DNA of 64,000 nt from Halorussus ruber. GTDB taxonomy: Archaea > Halobacteriota > Halobacteria > Halobacteriales > Haladaptataceae. Below are positions 16,776-25,053 of the stretch, piece after piece (the first letter of the stretch is position 1; each line of letters starts with the position of its first letter). The stretch spans positions 186,001 through 250,000 of the forward strand of contig NZ_SBIT01000007.1 of assembly GCF_004765785.1 (NCBI RefSeq), read 5' to 3'. Made by a program: the position numbers and the translations under genes. A model generated the notes under the pieces. That model worked only from the letters and a program-made list of their open reading frames with translations. It was not told the DNA's origin and searched no databases.

Positions 16776-17942
16776 CTACGCGGCTATCTCCCGGCGCACG
16801 CCCCACAGAAGCGCCATCCCGACCGCCGAGCAGACCGCCAGCGCGCCCCAGCCGACCCGGTAGCCTGCGGTGTCGGCGAGGAGGCCGAACGCGGGCGGGG
16901 CCAGCAGGCCGCCGACGTTGATGGCGGTCTGGCCGCCCGCGGTCGCCGCGCCGAGTTCGTCGCTGGCCACGATGTCGCCCAGACAGGAGTAGTAGACCCC
17001 GGTCGAACCGAGGACCGTCAGGCCGAGGCCGCCGAAGACGCCCGCCGCGACCGGGAGCGCCGTGATTCCGACAGCCAGCGACCCGAACAGCGCGATTCCG
17101 GCGCTGAACTGCGCGAGCGAGACGGTCGCCGCGCCGCCAGCGCCGCCGAGGCGGTCAGCCAGCGACCCGGCACCGATTCGGCCCGCGCTCCCCGCAATCT
17201 GAGTCGCCGCGAGGACGACCCCGCCCGCCGCGGCGCTCGCGCCGACCACGTCCTCGACGTAGAGGATGACGTAGCCGAGCATCGAGAAGATGGTCGCGCC
17301 GACGAACACCCCGGCGGCGACCAACAGGAGGTACGCCCGGTCGTCGGCCAACCCCGAGAGGTCGGGGAGTTCCCACCGACCGGACCCGCCGGTGCCGGAG
17401 TACGCTAGTGGGAAGGCGACCGCGTAGGCGGTGGCGACGACCGCGATGGCCCAGAAGCCGACGCGCCACGCCGCGAACGCCGCGACGCCGGTCACGACCA
17501 GCGAGGCCGCGCCGCTCCCGGCGGTGACGCCGACCTGCTTGATGCCCATCGCCAGATTCTCCCGACCTCGGGGCGCGGAGGCGACGATGCCCTTGTTCGA
17601 GGCGGGCATCGCGGTGGCGTAGGCCGCGCCGAGGAGCGCCGCCGCGCCGAGGAGGGGCAGAAAGCCGGGTGCGAGCGAGACGGCGACGGTGCTACCGGCC
17701 AGCACCAGCAGGCTGGCGACCATCGCGGTGCGCTCGCCGAACCCGTCCACGGCGGCACCGCTCGGGAACAGCGCCAGCGTGTAGCCCACCAGCGCCGCGG
17801 TCAGGAAGACGCCCACGAGGGTGCGCGAGAGGGCGAACTCCTCGCGGACGAACGCGGTCGAGGCGAAGATGCTGTAGTAGCAGAGGCTCGCCGCCGTCTG
17901 CCAGCCAGCGATGGTCGCCACCGGTCTCCAGCCACGCTCCAC
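16776..17942 (-). CDS. MFS transporter
   Basis: A 388-residue MFS protein with about twelve hydrophobic helices rich in Ala and Gly. The loop between helices 2 and 3 reads SGAAVDGFGERTA, a recognisable MFS loop motif, and a central charged loop splits the halves. The sequence AMPASNKGIVASAPRGRENLAMGIKQVG is like those of nitrate/oxalate-type and organic-anion MFS carriers, but the substrate is undetermined. The nearest downstream gene is the 52-aa ORF, possibly in the same transcript. The 3' end of a dispersed structured element lies in the upstream spacer. Confidence 0.88.
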   Translation of the reverse strand: MERGWRPVATIAGWQTAASLCYYSIFASTAFVREEFALSRTLVGVFLTAALVGYTLALFPSGAAVDGFGERTAMVASLLVLAGSTVAVSLAPGFLPLLGAAALLGAAYATAMPASNKGIVASAPRGRENLAMGIKQVGVTAGSGAASLVVTGVAAFAAWRVGFWAIAVVATAYAVAFPLAYSGTGGSGRWELPDLSGLADDRAYLLLVAAGVFVGATIFSMLGYVILYVEDVVGASAAAGGVVLAATQIAGSAGRIGAGSLADRLGGAGGAATVSLAQFSAGIALFGSLAVGITALPVAAGVFGGLGLTVLGSTGVYYSCLGDIVASDELGAATAGGQTAINVGGLLAPPAFGLLADTAGYRVGWGALAVCSAVGMALLWGVRREIAA

Positions 17943-18485
17943 GAGTTCACCTCACCGACGCCGGGAATCGCCCGACAACGCTCCGTCGCACTCGGAAATC
18001 CATCCTGCGCTCGCTTGGCAGGCGAGTCCGGTTAAGCTTGCGTCTCCGGCAGGCCGGGACCGGCGGACCCCGGCCTGCCGGTTCGGGCGCGCTCGGTGGA
18101 ACAGACTACCAAAAGTGCTCTCGGAATTTAGATAGTTGCTTTCGAATAGGTAATTCGTTCTTTACTGATTGTCTAGTTGTCTTTCGGTGCGTGCGCTCGG
18201 CGAATCAGACCACCGGAATGCGCCCGACGAATCGACCGCCGTGGGGTGGATGAAGGGGCCGCCCGGTCGGGGTCCGAAGGACCGTGGTCGTCTGACCGAC
18301 CACTTTCCGTCGCAACGACGTCCGTCGGATATGTCGGTCAGCGACCCCGAGCGGGCGGGGGCTTCAGAAGACAGCAACACGTCGATTCTGCGGTTCGCGC
18401 TCGTCGGACAAAGATTCCCGAGAACCGACCGAGAAGCACCGATAGGCGTTCGGAAACTCTCGCTCGTAGAAAATCCAAAAATCCG
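17943..18485. other. Intergenic region holding a structured repeat
   Basis: No gene. It contains a long palindrome near 18047-18085 (GGCAGGCCGGG.../CCCGGCCTGCC), an AT-rich block (18115-18175), then the 27-bp units and structured element copy B. The AT-rich block may be the promoter region for one of the flanking genes, but both flanking genes point left, so only the MFS gene could use it. Confidence 0.55.
18244..18370 (+). repeat. Structured intergenic element (family 1), copy B
   Basis: Plus-strand copy. GGATGAAG pairs at its base with GGGCTTC (GAAG/CTTC). The outer stem is longer here (CGCCCGGTCGGGGTC with GACCCCGAGCGGGCG, one mismatch). The inner stem is CTGACCGAC/GTCGGTCAG, different from copy A but still paired. 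The apical block from TTTCC to GGATATG matches copy A. About one and a half degenerate 27-bp units precede it. Confidence 0.8.
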
Positions 18486-19214
18486 TTATTCTAACTCCTC
18501 AAGCGCCTCCACGACCCGCTGAATCATCTTCTGCTGACCCCGCCGTAGATTCTTCGACACCGCCGGTTTCGACACGTCGAACTCGTCGGCCAGATGGCCC
18601 AGCGTGGCTCCTCGGGGGTTCTCGAAGTAGCCGTCCGAGACCGCGGTCTCCAGCGTCTCGCGTTCCACGTCCGAGAGGTCACGACAGCCCTCGATGAGCG
18701 TCATCGCGGCTCCGGCGTTCTGCACGAAGTCCTGCATCTCGGGCAGCTCGGTGTTGTCCCGCTCCAGCACGTCGTACTCGTTGTCCCGCTCCAGTTCTGC
18801 CAGCGTGGTGTCGGCGTCCCCGATGCCGTCGAAGCCGACGTGCCAGACCTCGCTCCCGCTCTCGATGTAGAACGGGCCGGTGATGTAGCCGCCGTTGTCT
18901 CGAATCGTCGCCATCGCGTCGGTCTCGCCGATGACCGTCCGGATGTGCGCGACGTTGTCCCGGCGCGTGAGGAGTTTGTAGTCGCGCATGTTGTCGTGGT
19001 TCCGAAGGGTCGAGAGGCCGTTCGAAAGCTCCTCGCGGGTCTCGCCCTCGACCATCATGCGCGTCTCTAATTGGTCGTTGACCCGGTCGAAGTCCCACTG
19101 GATGGCCGAGAAGCCGACGGCGTGGTCGTCAGTAGTGTCTATGAACGGGCAGTCGTACTGCTCCATGTCCATCGTGATGTCTATCATGGGCCTGCCCTTG
19201 CTATTGGACCCCAT
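18486..19214 (-). CDS. HTH-10 (bacterio-opsin activator-type) transcriptional regulator
   Basis: A 242-residue regulator of a haloarchaeal type: an N-terminal sensing region followed by a C-terminal HTH_10 domain (LSDVERETLETAVSDGYFENPRGATL, then LADEFDVSKPAVSKNLRRGQQKM as the helix-turn-helix). No metal or haem ligand pattern is evident in the N-terminal half. A second in-frame ATG (MIDITMDMEQYDC) at 19187 is an equally plausible start, because it marks the beginning of the folded-looking sequence. Target genes are unknown; it stands alone, divergent from the aldo/keto reductase. Confidence 0.88.
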   Translation of the reverse strand: MGSNSKGRPMIDITMDMEQYDCPFIDTTDDHAVGFSAIQWDFDRVNDQLETRMMVEGETREELSNGLSTLRNHDNMRDYKLLTRRDNVAHIRTVIGETDAMATIRDNGGYITGPFYIESGSEVWHVGFDGIGDADTTLAELERDNEYDVLERDNTELPEMQDFVQNAGAAMTLIEGCRDLSDVERETLETAVSDGYFENPRGATLGHLADEFDVSKPAVSKNLRRGQQKMIQRVVEALEELE

Positions 19215-19322
19215 ACGGTAGGTGGCATAAAAGAGTTTTCTTCGATTCCGGTAACCTTCGCCAAATAATTACCGATGTGCATCGAAATTCATCTCTCTAT
19301 CATTCGGCACACTACCCGTACC

Positions 19323-19400
19323 ATGACGCGTCAAGGTCTCACGACCGTCCCACGCCTCGGTCTCGGCACGCAGAACACCGATTCGAAGACCTGCATCGGC
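19323..19400 (+). pseudogene. Fragment of a second aldo/keto reductase N-terminus
   Basis: An ATG-initiated stretch reads LTTVPRLGLGTQNTDSKTC, closely matching LLDGMPRLGLGTWENTDAGTC at the start of the intact aldo/keto reductase about 200 nt downstream, at both protein and DNA level. After this the similarity is lost and the frame becomes arginine-rich. It looks like the remains of a tandem duplication or of an insertion of the gene's own 5' end. Confidence 0.6.
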
Positions 19401-19533
19401 GGTCGCCCGCCGCGAGTTCGAGCCGAGAACGGTCGAGAGCTCCGAGTGGCCGAGAACCCCGAACGGTCGAGAACCCCCGAGCGTTTCCGACGCCGAAACC
19501 ACTTTCCTCGCTGTCGCCCTACGTGCTGTTGCT

Positions 19534-20367
19534 ATGGCTCAAACACCGGAATCCAGCGACCAGTCGCTACTCGACGGGATGCCGCGCCTCGGTCTCGGCA
19601 CGTGGGAGAACACCGACGCCGGGACCTGCGCCGACAGCGTCCGTCAGGCCCTCGAAATGGGGTATCGCCACATCGACACCGCGCAGGCCTACGACAACGA
19701 GGAGTACGTCGGCGAGGGCATCGCCGACGCCGACGTGGACCGCGAGGAGGTCTTCCTCGCCACGAAAATCTGGACGAGCAACCTCTCGTACGACGACGTA
19801 ATCCACACCGCCAAGGAGAGCCTCGACAAGCTCGGCGTGGACTACGTGGACCTGCTGTACGTCCACTGGCCCGCCAACGAGTACGACCCCGAGGACACCC
19901 TGCCCGCGTTCGACCAGCTCTACGACGACGGCCTCATCGAGAACGTCGGCGTCTCGAACTTCGAGCCGCGCCATCTGGACGAAGCGCAGGAAATCCTCGA
20001 CGCGCCCGTCTTCGCCAACCAAATCGAGTGCCACCCGATGCTTCCCCAGAACGAACTGGTCGAGTACGGGCAGGAGAACGATATCAACACCGTGGCCTAC
20101 TCGCCGCTGGCCCGCGGCAAGGTCTTCGACGTGCCCGAGATTCAGGAGGTCGCCGAGAAGCACGACGCCTCCGAGGCGCAGGTCAGTCTGGCGTGGCTCC
20201 TCCAGCGCGACGGCGTGGCCGCGATTCCGAAGGCCTCCAGCGAGGACCACATCCGCGACAACTGGGGCGCGTTGGACCTCGAACTCGACGACGAGGACGT
20301 CGAGAAAATCGAGAGCGTCGGCGAGCGCGACCGGCAGGTGGACCCCGACTTCGGTCCCTGGAACTGA
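19534..20367 (+). CDS. Aldo/keto reductase
   Basis: A 277-residue (beta/alpha)8 NADPH-dependent oxidoreductase. The catalytic tetrad is complete: Asp48 and Tyr53 in HIDTAQAYDNE, Lys78 in LATKIW, His111 in VHWP. The phosphate-binding tail IPKASSEDHIRDN is present, indicating NADP(H). Length and motifs fit the 2,5-diketo-gluconate reductase-like AKR5/AKR3 branch, but the physiological carbonyl substrate is unknown. The gene is probably monocistronic; the downstream membrane protein starts about 45 nt later and could share the transcript. Confidence 0.93.
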   Translation: MAQTPESSDQSLLDGMPRLGLGTWENTDAGTCADSVRQALEMGYRHIDTAQAYDNEEYVGEGIADADVDREEVFLATKIWTSNLSYDDVIHTAKESLDKLGVDYVDLLYVHWPANEYDPEDTLPAFDQLYDDGLIENVGVSNFEPRHLDEAQEILDAPVFANQIECHPMLPQNELVEYGQENDINTVAYSPLARGKVFDVPEIQEVAEKHDASEAQVSLAWLLQRDGVAAIPKASSEDHIRDNWGALDLELDDEDVEKIESVGERDRQVDPDFGPWN

Positions 20368-20413
20368 ACCTCGCTGAACACAACATTTTACTCACACGTC
20401 TTCGATTTCGAGA

Positions 20414-20950
20414 GTGATGAGTAGTCCCCGCGATAGGTCTCCCTCCACCGTCCGGTCGCTCCACCGACTCGTCGAACACTACACGCCCGACGGAACGCTC
20501 GGGCGGACCCTGCTCGGCGCGCCAGCGATTCTGCTCGCGCCGTTCCTGTTCTTCGGCGGTATCTGGTTGGTGGGTCTCGGGGCCACGTTTATCAGTTTCG
20601 TTATGGGATTGCTCGGAACTGTCCTCGGTGTCCCGACCTTCCTCCTCGGCGTCCTCACGCTCTGGCCGGTCTACCTCTCGCTCATCGGCAACGTCGAGTC
20701 GCCCGAGGAGTACCCCGAGGGCGCATCGAAACCGGGCGACCTCCGCGAATCCCGCAAAAATCCCGAAACTCCCGAGGAGGTCCTGAAGCGTCGCTACGCC
20801 GCCGGGGAACTCACCCGCGAGGAGTTCGAGCGTCGGCTCAACGAAGTGATGGATTCCGGCGGAAGAGAATCCGCCGGGGTGGCGTCCCGAGGCGTCGAAT
20901 CCGAGGGCGGTGACGACCGAGTGCGCTCCGAGACCTCGGCGAGTCGATAG
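20414..20950 (+). CDS. Membrane protein with C-terminal SHOCT-like motif
   Basis: A 178-residue protein. Two to three hydrophobic segments (LLGAPAILLAPFLFFGGIWL, then FISFVMGLLGTVLGVPTFLL) precede a soluble tail with a SHOCT-type short helix pair: EEVLKRRYAAGELTREEFER, which is the characteristic L-x2-RYA-x-GEI/L-x2-EEFE/K pattern. SHOCT domains mediate oligomerisation; the function is otherwise unknown. GTG at 20414 or the ATG immediately after it is the start. The last 35 residues are low-complexity and probably disordered. Confidence 0.8.
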   Translation: MMSSPRDRSPSTVRSLHRLVEHYTPDGTLGRTLLGAPAILLAPFLFFGGIWLVGLGATFISFVMGLLGTVLGVPTFLLGVLTLWPVYLSLIGNVESPEEYPEGASKPGDLRESRKNPETPEEVLKRRYAAGELTREEFERRLNEVMDSGGRESAGVASRGVESEGGDDRVRSETSASR

Positions 20951-21027
20951 AAACAAAATTTCTATCGGCTAATAGTTCTGAATCCAACCCCGAAAGTTCA
21001 TATTCGCCGTAACGTATTAAAACGCAG

Positions 21028-21771
21028 ATGCACGGCGGAACAAGTAGCACCGGTCTGGTCGGGGCGATTCGGTACGACTTGCGACGACTGCACGAGAGTT
21101 GGATGGCGCTTTTCTTCCCGCGCCAGCGGGGGTCCCAGAGCGGCGTCCTCGGCAAGTGGGAACCCTCCTCCACGACCGGAAAAGTCGCGTACAGAGCGTG
21201 GAGCGCGGTCGGCACGCCAGTCGTGGGTCTCCTCTACCCCCTCGCGCTGTTCGGGTTCGCGGCGCGGTACTACACCCGGAAGATAGACGGGACCGCGACC
21301 CGACTCGGCGTGGTCGGCGTCGTCCTGCTGTCGCTTCTGGTGTGGGGTGGACTGACCGCGCTCGCCCGGATTCGGTTCTCGACCGACGGCTTTCTGGCGG
21401 TCGGGGCGGCGGGCGGCGTCGCCACGATTGCCGCGGTACTGGCGTACCTCACTGGAACTCGGGGCGGGCGCGGTAGCACCGTCCTGCTGGCGTACCCGTT
21501 TGCGATGACGGCGCTGTTCCTGCCGCCGGTCGTGGCGGCGCTCTACTCGCCGACGCTCTCGGAGGTCATCTTCCCCAAGAGCTACACCCTCGCGGTCTGG
21601 TTGCTCGACAACCCGCTGGACCTCTGGGGGGTCAACACCTTCCTGCGCGAGCAGTTCACCCTCGAAGGGGCCAACTACGTGGCGATGTGGTTCGGCCTCT
21701 CGGTGCCCGTCGGGTGGTTCCTCGGCCTGCTGGTGACGCTGGCCGACATCGTTCGGCCGAAAGGCGACTGA
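21028..21771 (+). CDS. Multi-pass membrane protein of unknown function
   Basis: A 247-residue protein with about six hydrophobic segments (e.g. VGTPVVGLLYPLALFGFAA, LGVVGVVLLSLLVWGGL, FLAVGAAGGVATIAAVLAYL, a C-terminal GWFLGLLVTLADIV) and a basic, cytoplasmic-looking N-terminus (RRLHESWMALFFPRQRG). I do not recognise a named family; it appears to be a haloarchaeal conserved membrane protein. It is followed by two further tiny membrane proteins in the same direction, but the gaps do not prove an operon. Confidence 0.75.
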   Translation: MHGGTSSTGLVGAIRYDLRRLHESWMALFFPRQRGSQSGVLGKWEPSSTTGKVAYRAWSAVGTPVVGLLYPLALFGFAARYYTRKIDGTATRLGVVGVVLLSLLVWGGLTALARIRFSTDGFLAVGAAGGVATIAAVLAYLTGTRGGRGSTVLLAYPFAMTALFLPPVVAALYSPTLSEVIFPKSYTLAVWLLDNPLDLWGVNTFLREQFTLEGANYVAMWFGLSVPVGWFLGLLVTLADIVRPKGD

Positions 21772-21852
21772 CGTTCGCGGGCGACGAAACGGGAGCGACT
21801 CGACCGCGAGCGGAGAACAACGCTTTTGCTCTGTTCGTCCTGAGGTTGGCAC

Positions 21853-22044
21853 ATGGAGTTCAATCTGCCCGTGACCGCCGCGGCATTGCTCGGAATCGTC
21901 GCTCTCGGCACCGTCGCGCTCATTGCGATGGAATTCATGGCCACGAGTACGGTGCTGATGATGGTGACCCCCGCGATGCTGGTGTTCGGCGCAATCGCGC
22001 TGTTCCTCGGCGTCAAGCACGGCGAGTACCGCGCGGCGCGCTAA
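21853..22044 (+). CDS. Small two-helix membrane protein, 63 aa
   Basis: MEFNLPVTAAALLGIVALGT... contains two hydrophobic helices, separated by MEFMATSTVLM, and a short basic tail (VKHGEYRAAR). Translation start ATG and the compact, non-arginine-rich composition argue for a real gene rather than a shadow. Function unknown. Confidence 0.7.
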   Translation: MEFNLPVTAAALLGIVALGTVALIAMEFMATSTVLMMVTPAMLVFGAIALFLGVKHGEYRAAR

Positions 22045-22087
22045 CTGCGACAGAAGATTCATGTCGTCCGGGTGACCCCACAGCAAT

Positions 22088-22315
22088 ATGGAACAGTCTC
22101 GCGCGCTCGTCGGAGTCGCCCTCCTCGTCGGCGGGGCGGTCGGTGCCCGCTACGCCCACGTCCTCGCCCGGTGGGACGAGCGACTCGACTCTATCGGAAG
22201 CACGCGCCGCTGGGACGAGGTCGAACCCGCCACGTGGAAGGTGACGCTCGTCCTCCTCGGCGCGCTCGCCGGGTTCACAATCGGCGGGTTCCTCCTCGCG
22301 TCGGCGCTCGTCTGA
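22088..22315 (+). CDS. Small two-helix membrane protein, 75 aa
   Basis: A short protein with an N-terminal helix (ALVGVALLVGGAVGARYAHVL), a charged middle (DERLDSIGSTRRWDEVEP) and a C-terminal helix (TLVLLGALAGFTIGGFLLAS) rich in small residues. The preceding and following spacers are GC-rich repeats. Function unknown; probably a conserved haloarchaeal membrane peptide. Confidence 0.7.
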   Translation: MEQSRALVGVALLVGGAVGARYAHVLARWDERLDSIGSTRRWDEVEPATWKVTLVLLGALAGFTIGGFLLASALV

Positions 22316-22340
22316 AAAAGAACGGAATCGCTAGAAATTC

Positions 22341-22415
22341 TACCGCGAGCGAGGAGCGCTAGCGACGAGCGAGCGGACCAAGGAATCCCTCGAAGGCCGT
22401 GCCTCCGGCACGGCC
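22341..22415. repeat. GC-rich intergenic repeat (family 3, copy 1) plus hairpin
   Basis: TACCGCGAGCGAGGAGCG followed by TAGCGACGAGCGA recurs nearly identically near 23746, on the other side of the PAPS-reductase-like gene. It is followed by a perfect hairpin GGCCGTGCC/GGCACGGCC at 22395-22415, which could act as a processing or termination structure for the genes that meet here. Confidence 0.55.
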
Positions 22416-22548
22416 TGAGGGGGTGACGCCGTGTTTTTCATGAACGTTTTCCCAGGGAGAGCGCGCCTACGGCGCGCTCGACCGCACCGGAAGACAAACC
22501 GCGTCTTCCGAGCCTTTGCTCGCTACGCTCGCAAAGACAGGAAAAGGT

Positions 22549-23520
22549 TCACATGTAGCCGAGGTCGCGCAGGCGCTCCATCAGGTCTTCTTTGTCCTGG
22601 GCGCGGCCCGCGCGCTCGGTCGTGTCTTCGAGGTCCTGCAGCCACGCAGGCTCCTCGTCGGACTTCTCGGTGCTGACCTCGCTACCGAGCGAGCGGAATC
22701 CGGCGAAGTACTTGGGGCTGACCGGGATGTCGTCCTGCGTGAGACCGTTCGGCAGGTCGTCGTCGGCCTCGGGCACGTAGCCCTCGTCGGGGTAGTCTTC
22801 GACCGTGTCCGGCACGACGTAGTGCCAGAAGGTGTCCCAGACCGCGCGCTCGTCGAACTGGAGAATCGGCTGAACGCGGTCGTGGGGCGGATAGATGTCG
22901 GGGTCGTGGCGCGGGCTGAAGAACGTCTCGTCGGCGCGGGCCTCCTGTTCGTCCCAGCGGACGCCGGAGATGATGCCGTCGATGTCGAGGTCTTCGATGG
23001 TGTCGTTGAGCGCCACCGTCTTCAGCAGGTGGTTGCCCACGTAGGTGTCCAGCAGGAAGGGGAAGGTGTCCTCCTCGTACTCTAGAATGTCGCGCACGTG
23101 GTGCTGGTTGTGCTCGTTCAGGGCGTCGATGGGGATGTCGTCGCCCGGTTCGAGGTCGTTCTCCTCGGCGTAGTCGCCCACGTCGTCGTTGCTGGCGTAG
23201 ACGACGTCGAGGTCCCACTCGTCCTCCCACTTGGCGACGAAGTCGTGAATCTCGTCGAAGTGCTGGAAGTGGTCGATGAAGACCGCGGTGGGGGTCTCGA
23301 GGTCGTACTTCTCGGCGACCTCCTTGATGAAGTACAGCGTCAGCGTCGAGTCCTTGCCGCCGGTCCACATCACGGCCGGGTTCTCGTACTGTTCGAGGCC
23401 CTGCCGAGTCACTTCGATTGCCTTCTCGATTTTGTGTTCCATCGAGGGGTAGTCCTCGGGGTCTTCGCCTTCGCCGTCGGTGTAGTCCACGTCGACGTAG
23501 TCTGGGAAGTCTTCGGGCAT
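22549..23520 (-). CDS. PAPS-reductase-family PP-loop protein (CysD/CysH-like)
   Basis: A 323-residue adenine-nucleotide alpha-hydrolase. The PP-loop is WTGGKDSTL (residues 52-60), and the region GIISGVRWDEQEARADETFF corresponds to the conserved R-containing segment of the phosphoadenylyl-sulfate reductase / ATP sulfurylase small-subunit family. There is no cysteine anywhere in the protein, so it cannot be a thiol-dependent PAPS reductase with the usual C-terminal catalytic Cys; a CysD-like adenylyl transferase or another sulfur or nucleotide activity is more likely. No cysN, cysC or cysI gene is adjacent. Haloarchaeal homologues are commonly annotated only at family level. Confidence 0.85.
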   Translation of the reverse strand: MPEDFPDYVDVDYTDGEGEDPEDYPSMEHKIEKAIEVTRQGLEQYENPAVMWTGGKDSTLTLYFIKEVAEKYDLETPTAVFIDHFQHFDEIHDFVAKWEDEWDLDVVYASNDDVGDYAEENDLEPGDDIPIDALNEHNQHHVRDILEYEEDTFPFLLDTYVGNHLLKTVALNDTIEDLDIDGIISGVRWDEQEARADETFFSPRHDPDIYPPHDRVQPILQFDERAVWDTFWHYVVPDTVEDYPDEGYVPEADDDLPNGLTQDDIPVSPKYFAGFRSLGSEVSTEKSDEEPAWLQDLEDTTERAGRAQDKEDLMERLRDLGYM

Positions 23521-23939
23521 CGTTCGTAATTACATCTAATTACCAGGGTAAAGTGCTTTTCGGCTTTTCAATCGAGCAGGACGACCACAATCACTCGAAG
23601 GCTCCCGTTACCGCGGTCTCAGTCCGTCTTTGGTGATATAGAGTAGCACGGTAAAACGACGCACGACTCCTCGCGCTCGGCCCAAAATCTAGATTTGACA
23701 GCGAGCCGAAGACTCGCGCACCAGCTTCGCGCCACACCGTTTTTGTACCGCGAGCGAGGAGCGATAGCGACGAGCGACCAGCTCTTTTTTGTTCGACATC
23801 TTTTCGAGTAGCGAGGGACTTCGTCTCTCGTACCGTGCGAGCGGCGAAGCCGCGAGCAGAGAGCGGTGCCCGCAGGGCGCGAACGAAGTCCGCGCCCGAA
23901 GACACCCGACGACGAAAAAAGGTCGTAGTCAAAAGGTGG
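23521..23939. other. Intergenic region with repeat family 3
   Basis: No gene. Holds repeat family 3 copy 2 (23746-23778) followed by a T-run (CTCTTTTTTG) that could terminate rightward transcription, then arginine-coding shadow ORFs. The promoter of the PAPS-reductase-like gene should lie just right of 23520, in the ATTACATCTAATTACC segment. Confidence 0.5.
23746..23778. repeat. GC-rich intergenic repeat (family 3, copy 2)
   Basis: TACCGCGAGCGAGGAGCG then ATAGCGACGAGCGAC, matching the copy near 22341 with one or two differences. A T-tract follows within 15 nt. Confidence 0.6.
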
Positions 23940-24527
23940 TTAGATAAACTCGTTGTCCCGCCAATCGACGCCGCTGGACCCGGAGTTCGAGGAGTCCGGT
24001 CCTTCCACGACTTCGATGGAGGCCGGGCGGTCCTCGCCGTCCACGATGCGGGTCGCCTGTAGTTCGCCGTCCTGCTCGGTAATCGCGGTGAGCGTACCCT
24101 TCTCCGCCAGCCGAGCGAGGTCGCAGAGGACCAGAAACATCGGGTACTGGAGCGCCGTGTTCTGGAGGACCGTCTCGCGGTCGCCCTTGAACGCGGCGAC
24201 TTCGATGAGTTCGCCGAGGGGTTCGTCGTCTTCCTCCTCGTCGAGTTCCTCGGCGTCGTCGCCCCATCGAGGTCCTTCGCGCATCTTCTGTTCCTCCTCG
24301 GTGTAGACGCGCGTCTCGGAGATGCTGGCCTTCAACTGCGCGGTCGGCGTGTACTTGCTGATGCTGTCGTCAGCGGCGACGGCGCTGATGATGAGCGTGT
24401 TCTTGCGCCGGGTGATGTCGACGCTGGCGATTTCCGGCGGGAGGTCAGGGTCCTCCTCGAAGTGGTCGTAAACGTTTTCGAGCGGCAGTTCGAGCGTCGA
24501 GTGAAGTCGATATACTTGCCCCGTCAT
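23940..24527 (-). CDS. Conserved haloarchaeal-type protein of unknown function
   Basis: A 195-residue acidic protein starting MTGQVYRLHSTLELPLENVY. A longer frame exists upstream (to 24569), but its residues (VVSREPACKSQ) look non-coding, and the conserved-looking sequence begins at this ATG. A middle run of acids (DDAEELDEEEDDEP) splits two folded-looking halves. The second half (LQNTALQYPMFLVLCDLARLAEKGTLTAITEQ) suggests an alpha/beta domain. No known family is recognised. A CGYS glutaredoxin lies about 110 nt upstream in the same direction. Confidence 0.78.
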   Translation of the reverse strand: MTGQVYRLHSTLELPLENVYDHFEEDPDLPPEIASVDITRRKNTLIISAVAADDSISKYTPTAQLKASISETRVYTEEEQKMREGPRWGDDAEELDEEEDDEPLGELIEVAAFKGDRETVLQNTALQYPMFLVLCDLARLAEKGTLTAITEQDGELQATRIVDGEDRPASIEVVEGPDSSNSGSSGVDWRDNEFI

Positions 24528-24639
24528 TTGTGATTTACATGCAGGTTCCCGGCTGACGACACGGTACACGGGAGTGTAGGCGGTCCGTACATATATGGTC
24601 TACTCTTTTGGTCCTCATTTTCATCGCCGAAATTACGAT

Positions 24640-24981
24640 TCACGCCGACAGCTCGTCCGCGAGTTCGCCTCGCTCTTCGAGTTCGGCCAGCACGTCGCTC
24701 CCGCCGACGAATTCGCCGTTCACGAACGTCTGGGGGATGGTCTCCCATCCGCTGTGGTCCTCCAGCGCGGCCCGATGCTCCGCGAGCGCCTCCAGCACGT
24801 CCACCGTCTCGTACTCGTCGCGGTGGGACTGAATCAGTTCGAGCGCCTTCTGGGAGTAGCCGCACTGGGGCATCAGCTCGTTGCCCTTCATGAACAGGAC
24901 GACTTCGTTGTCCTCGATGGCGGAATCGACCCGCTCGCGGACCTCTTCCTCCGTCAAGTCACTTCCCGGCTGAAAGGTCAT
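24640..24981 (-). CDS. Monothiol (CGYS) glutaredoxin family protein
   Basis: A 113-residue thioredoxin-fold protein. The active site is PQCGYS with Cys40, matching the CGFS monothiol glutaredoxins that carry or transfer 2Fe-2S clusters; the preceding VVLFMKGNELMPQ and the later WETIPQTFVNGEFVGGSDVL (cis-Pro loop and GG-D glutathione-binding motif) are canonical. The start is taken at MTFQPG because nine upstream residues read as leader DNA. Haloarchaea use gamma-glutamylcysteine rather than glutathione, so the thiol partner may differ. Confidence 0.92.
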   Translation of the reverse strand: MTFQPGSDLTEEEVRERVDSAIEDNEVVLFMKGNELMPQCGYSQKALELIQSHRDEYETVDVLEALAEHRAALEDHSGWETIPQTFVNGEFVGGSDVLAELEERGELADELSA

Positions 24982-25053
24982 ACCGTCCGATACGCACCCG
25001 GCGCGCAAAGAAGTTGTGTTACTCCTCGTCGCTAAAGACTCCTCTTTGAGGAG

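Noticed and set aside
23591-23932. 113-aa minus-strand ORF
   Set aside because: Covers GC-rich repeat DNA with Arg/Ser-rich translation and no homology pattern.
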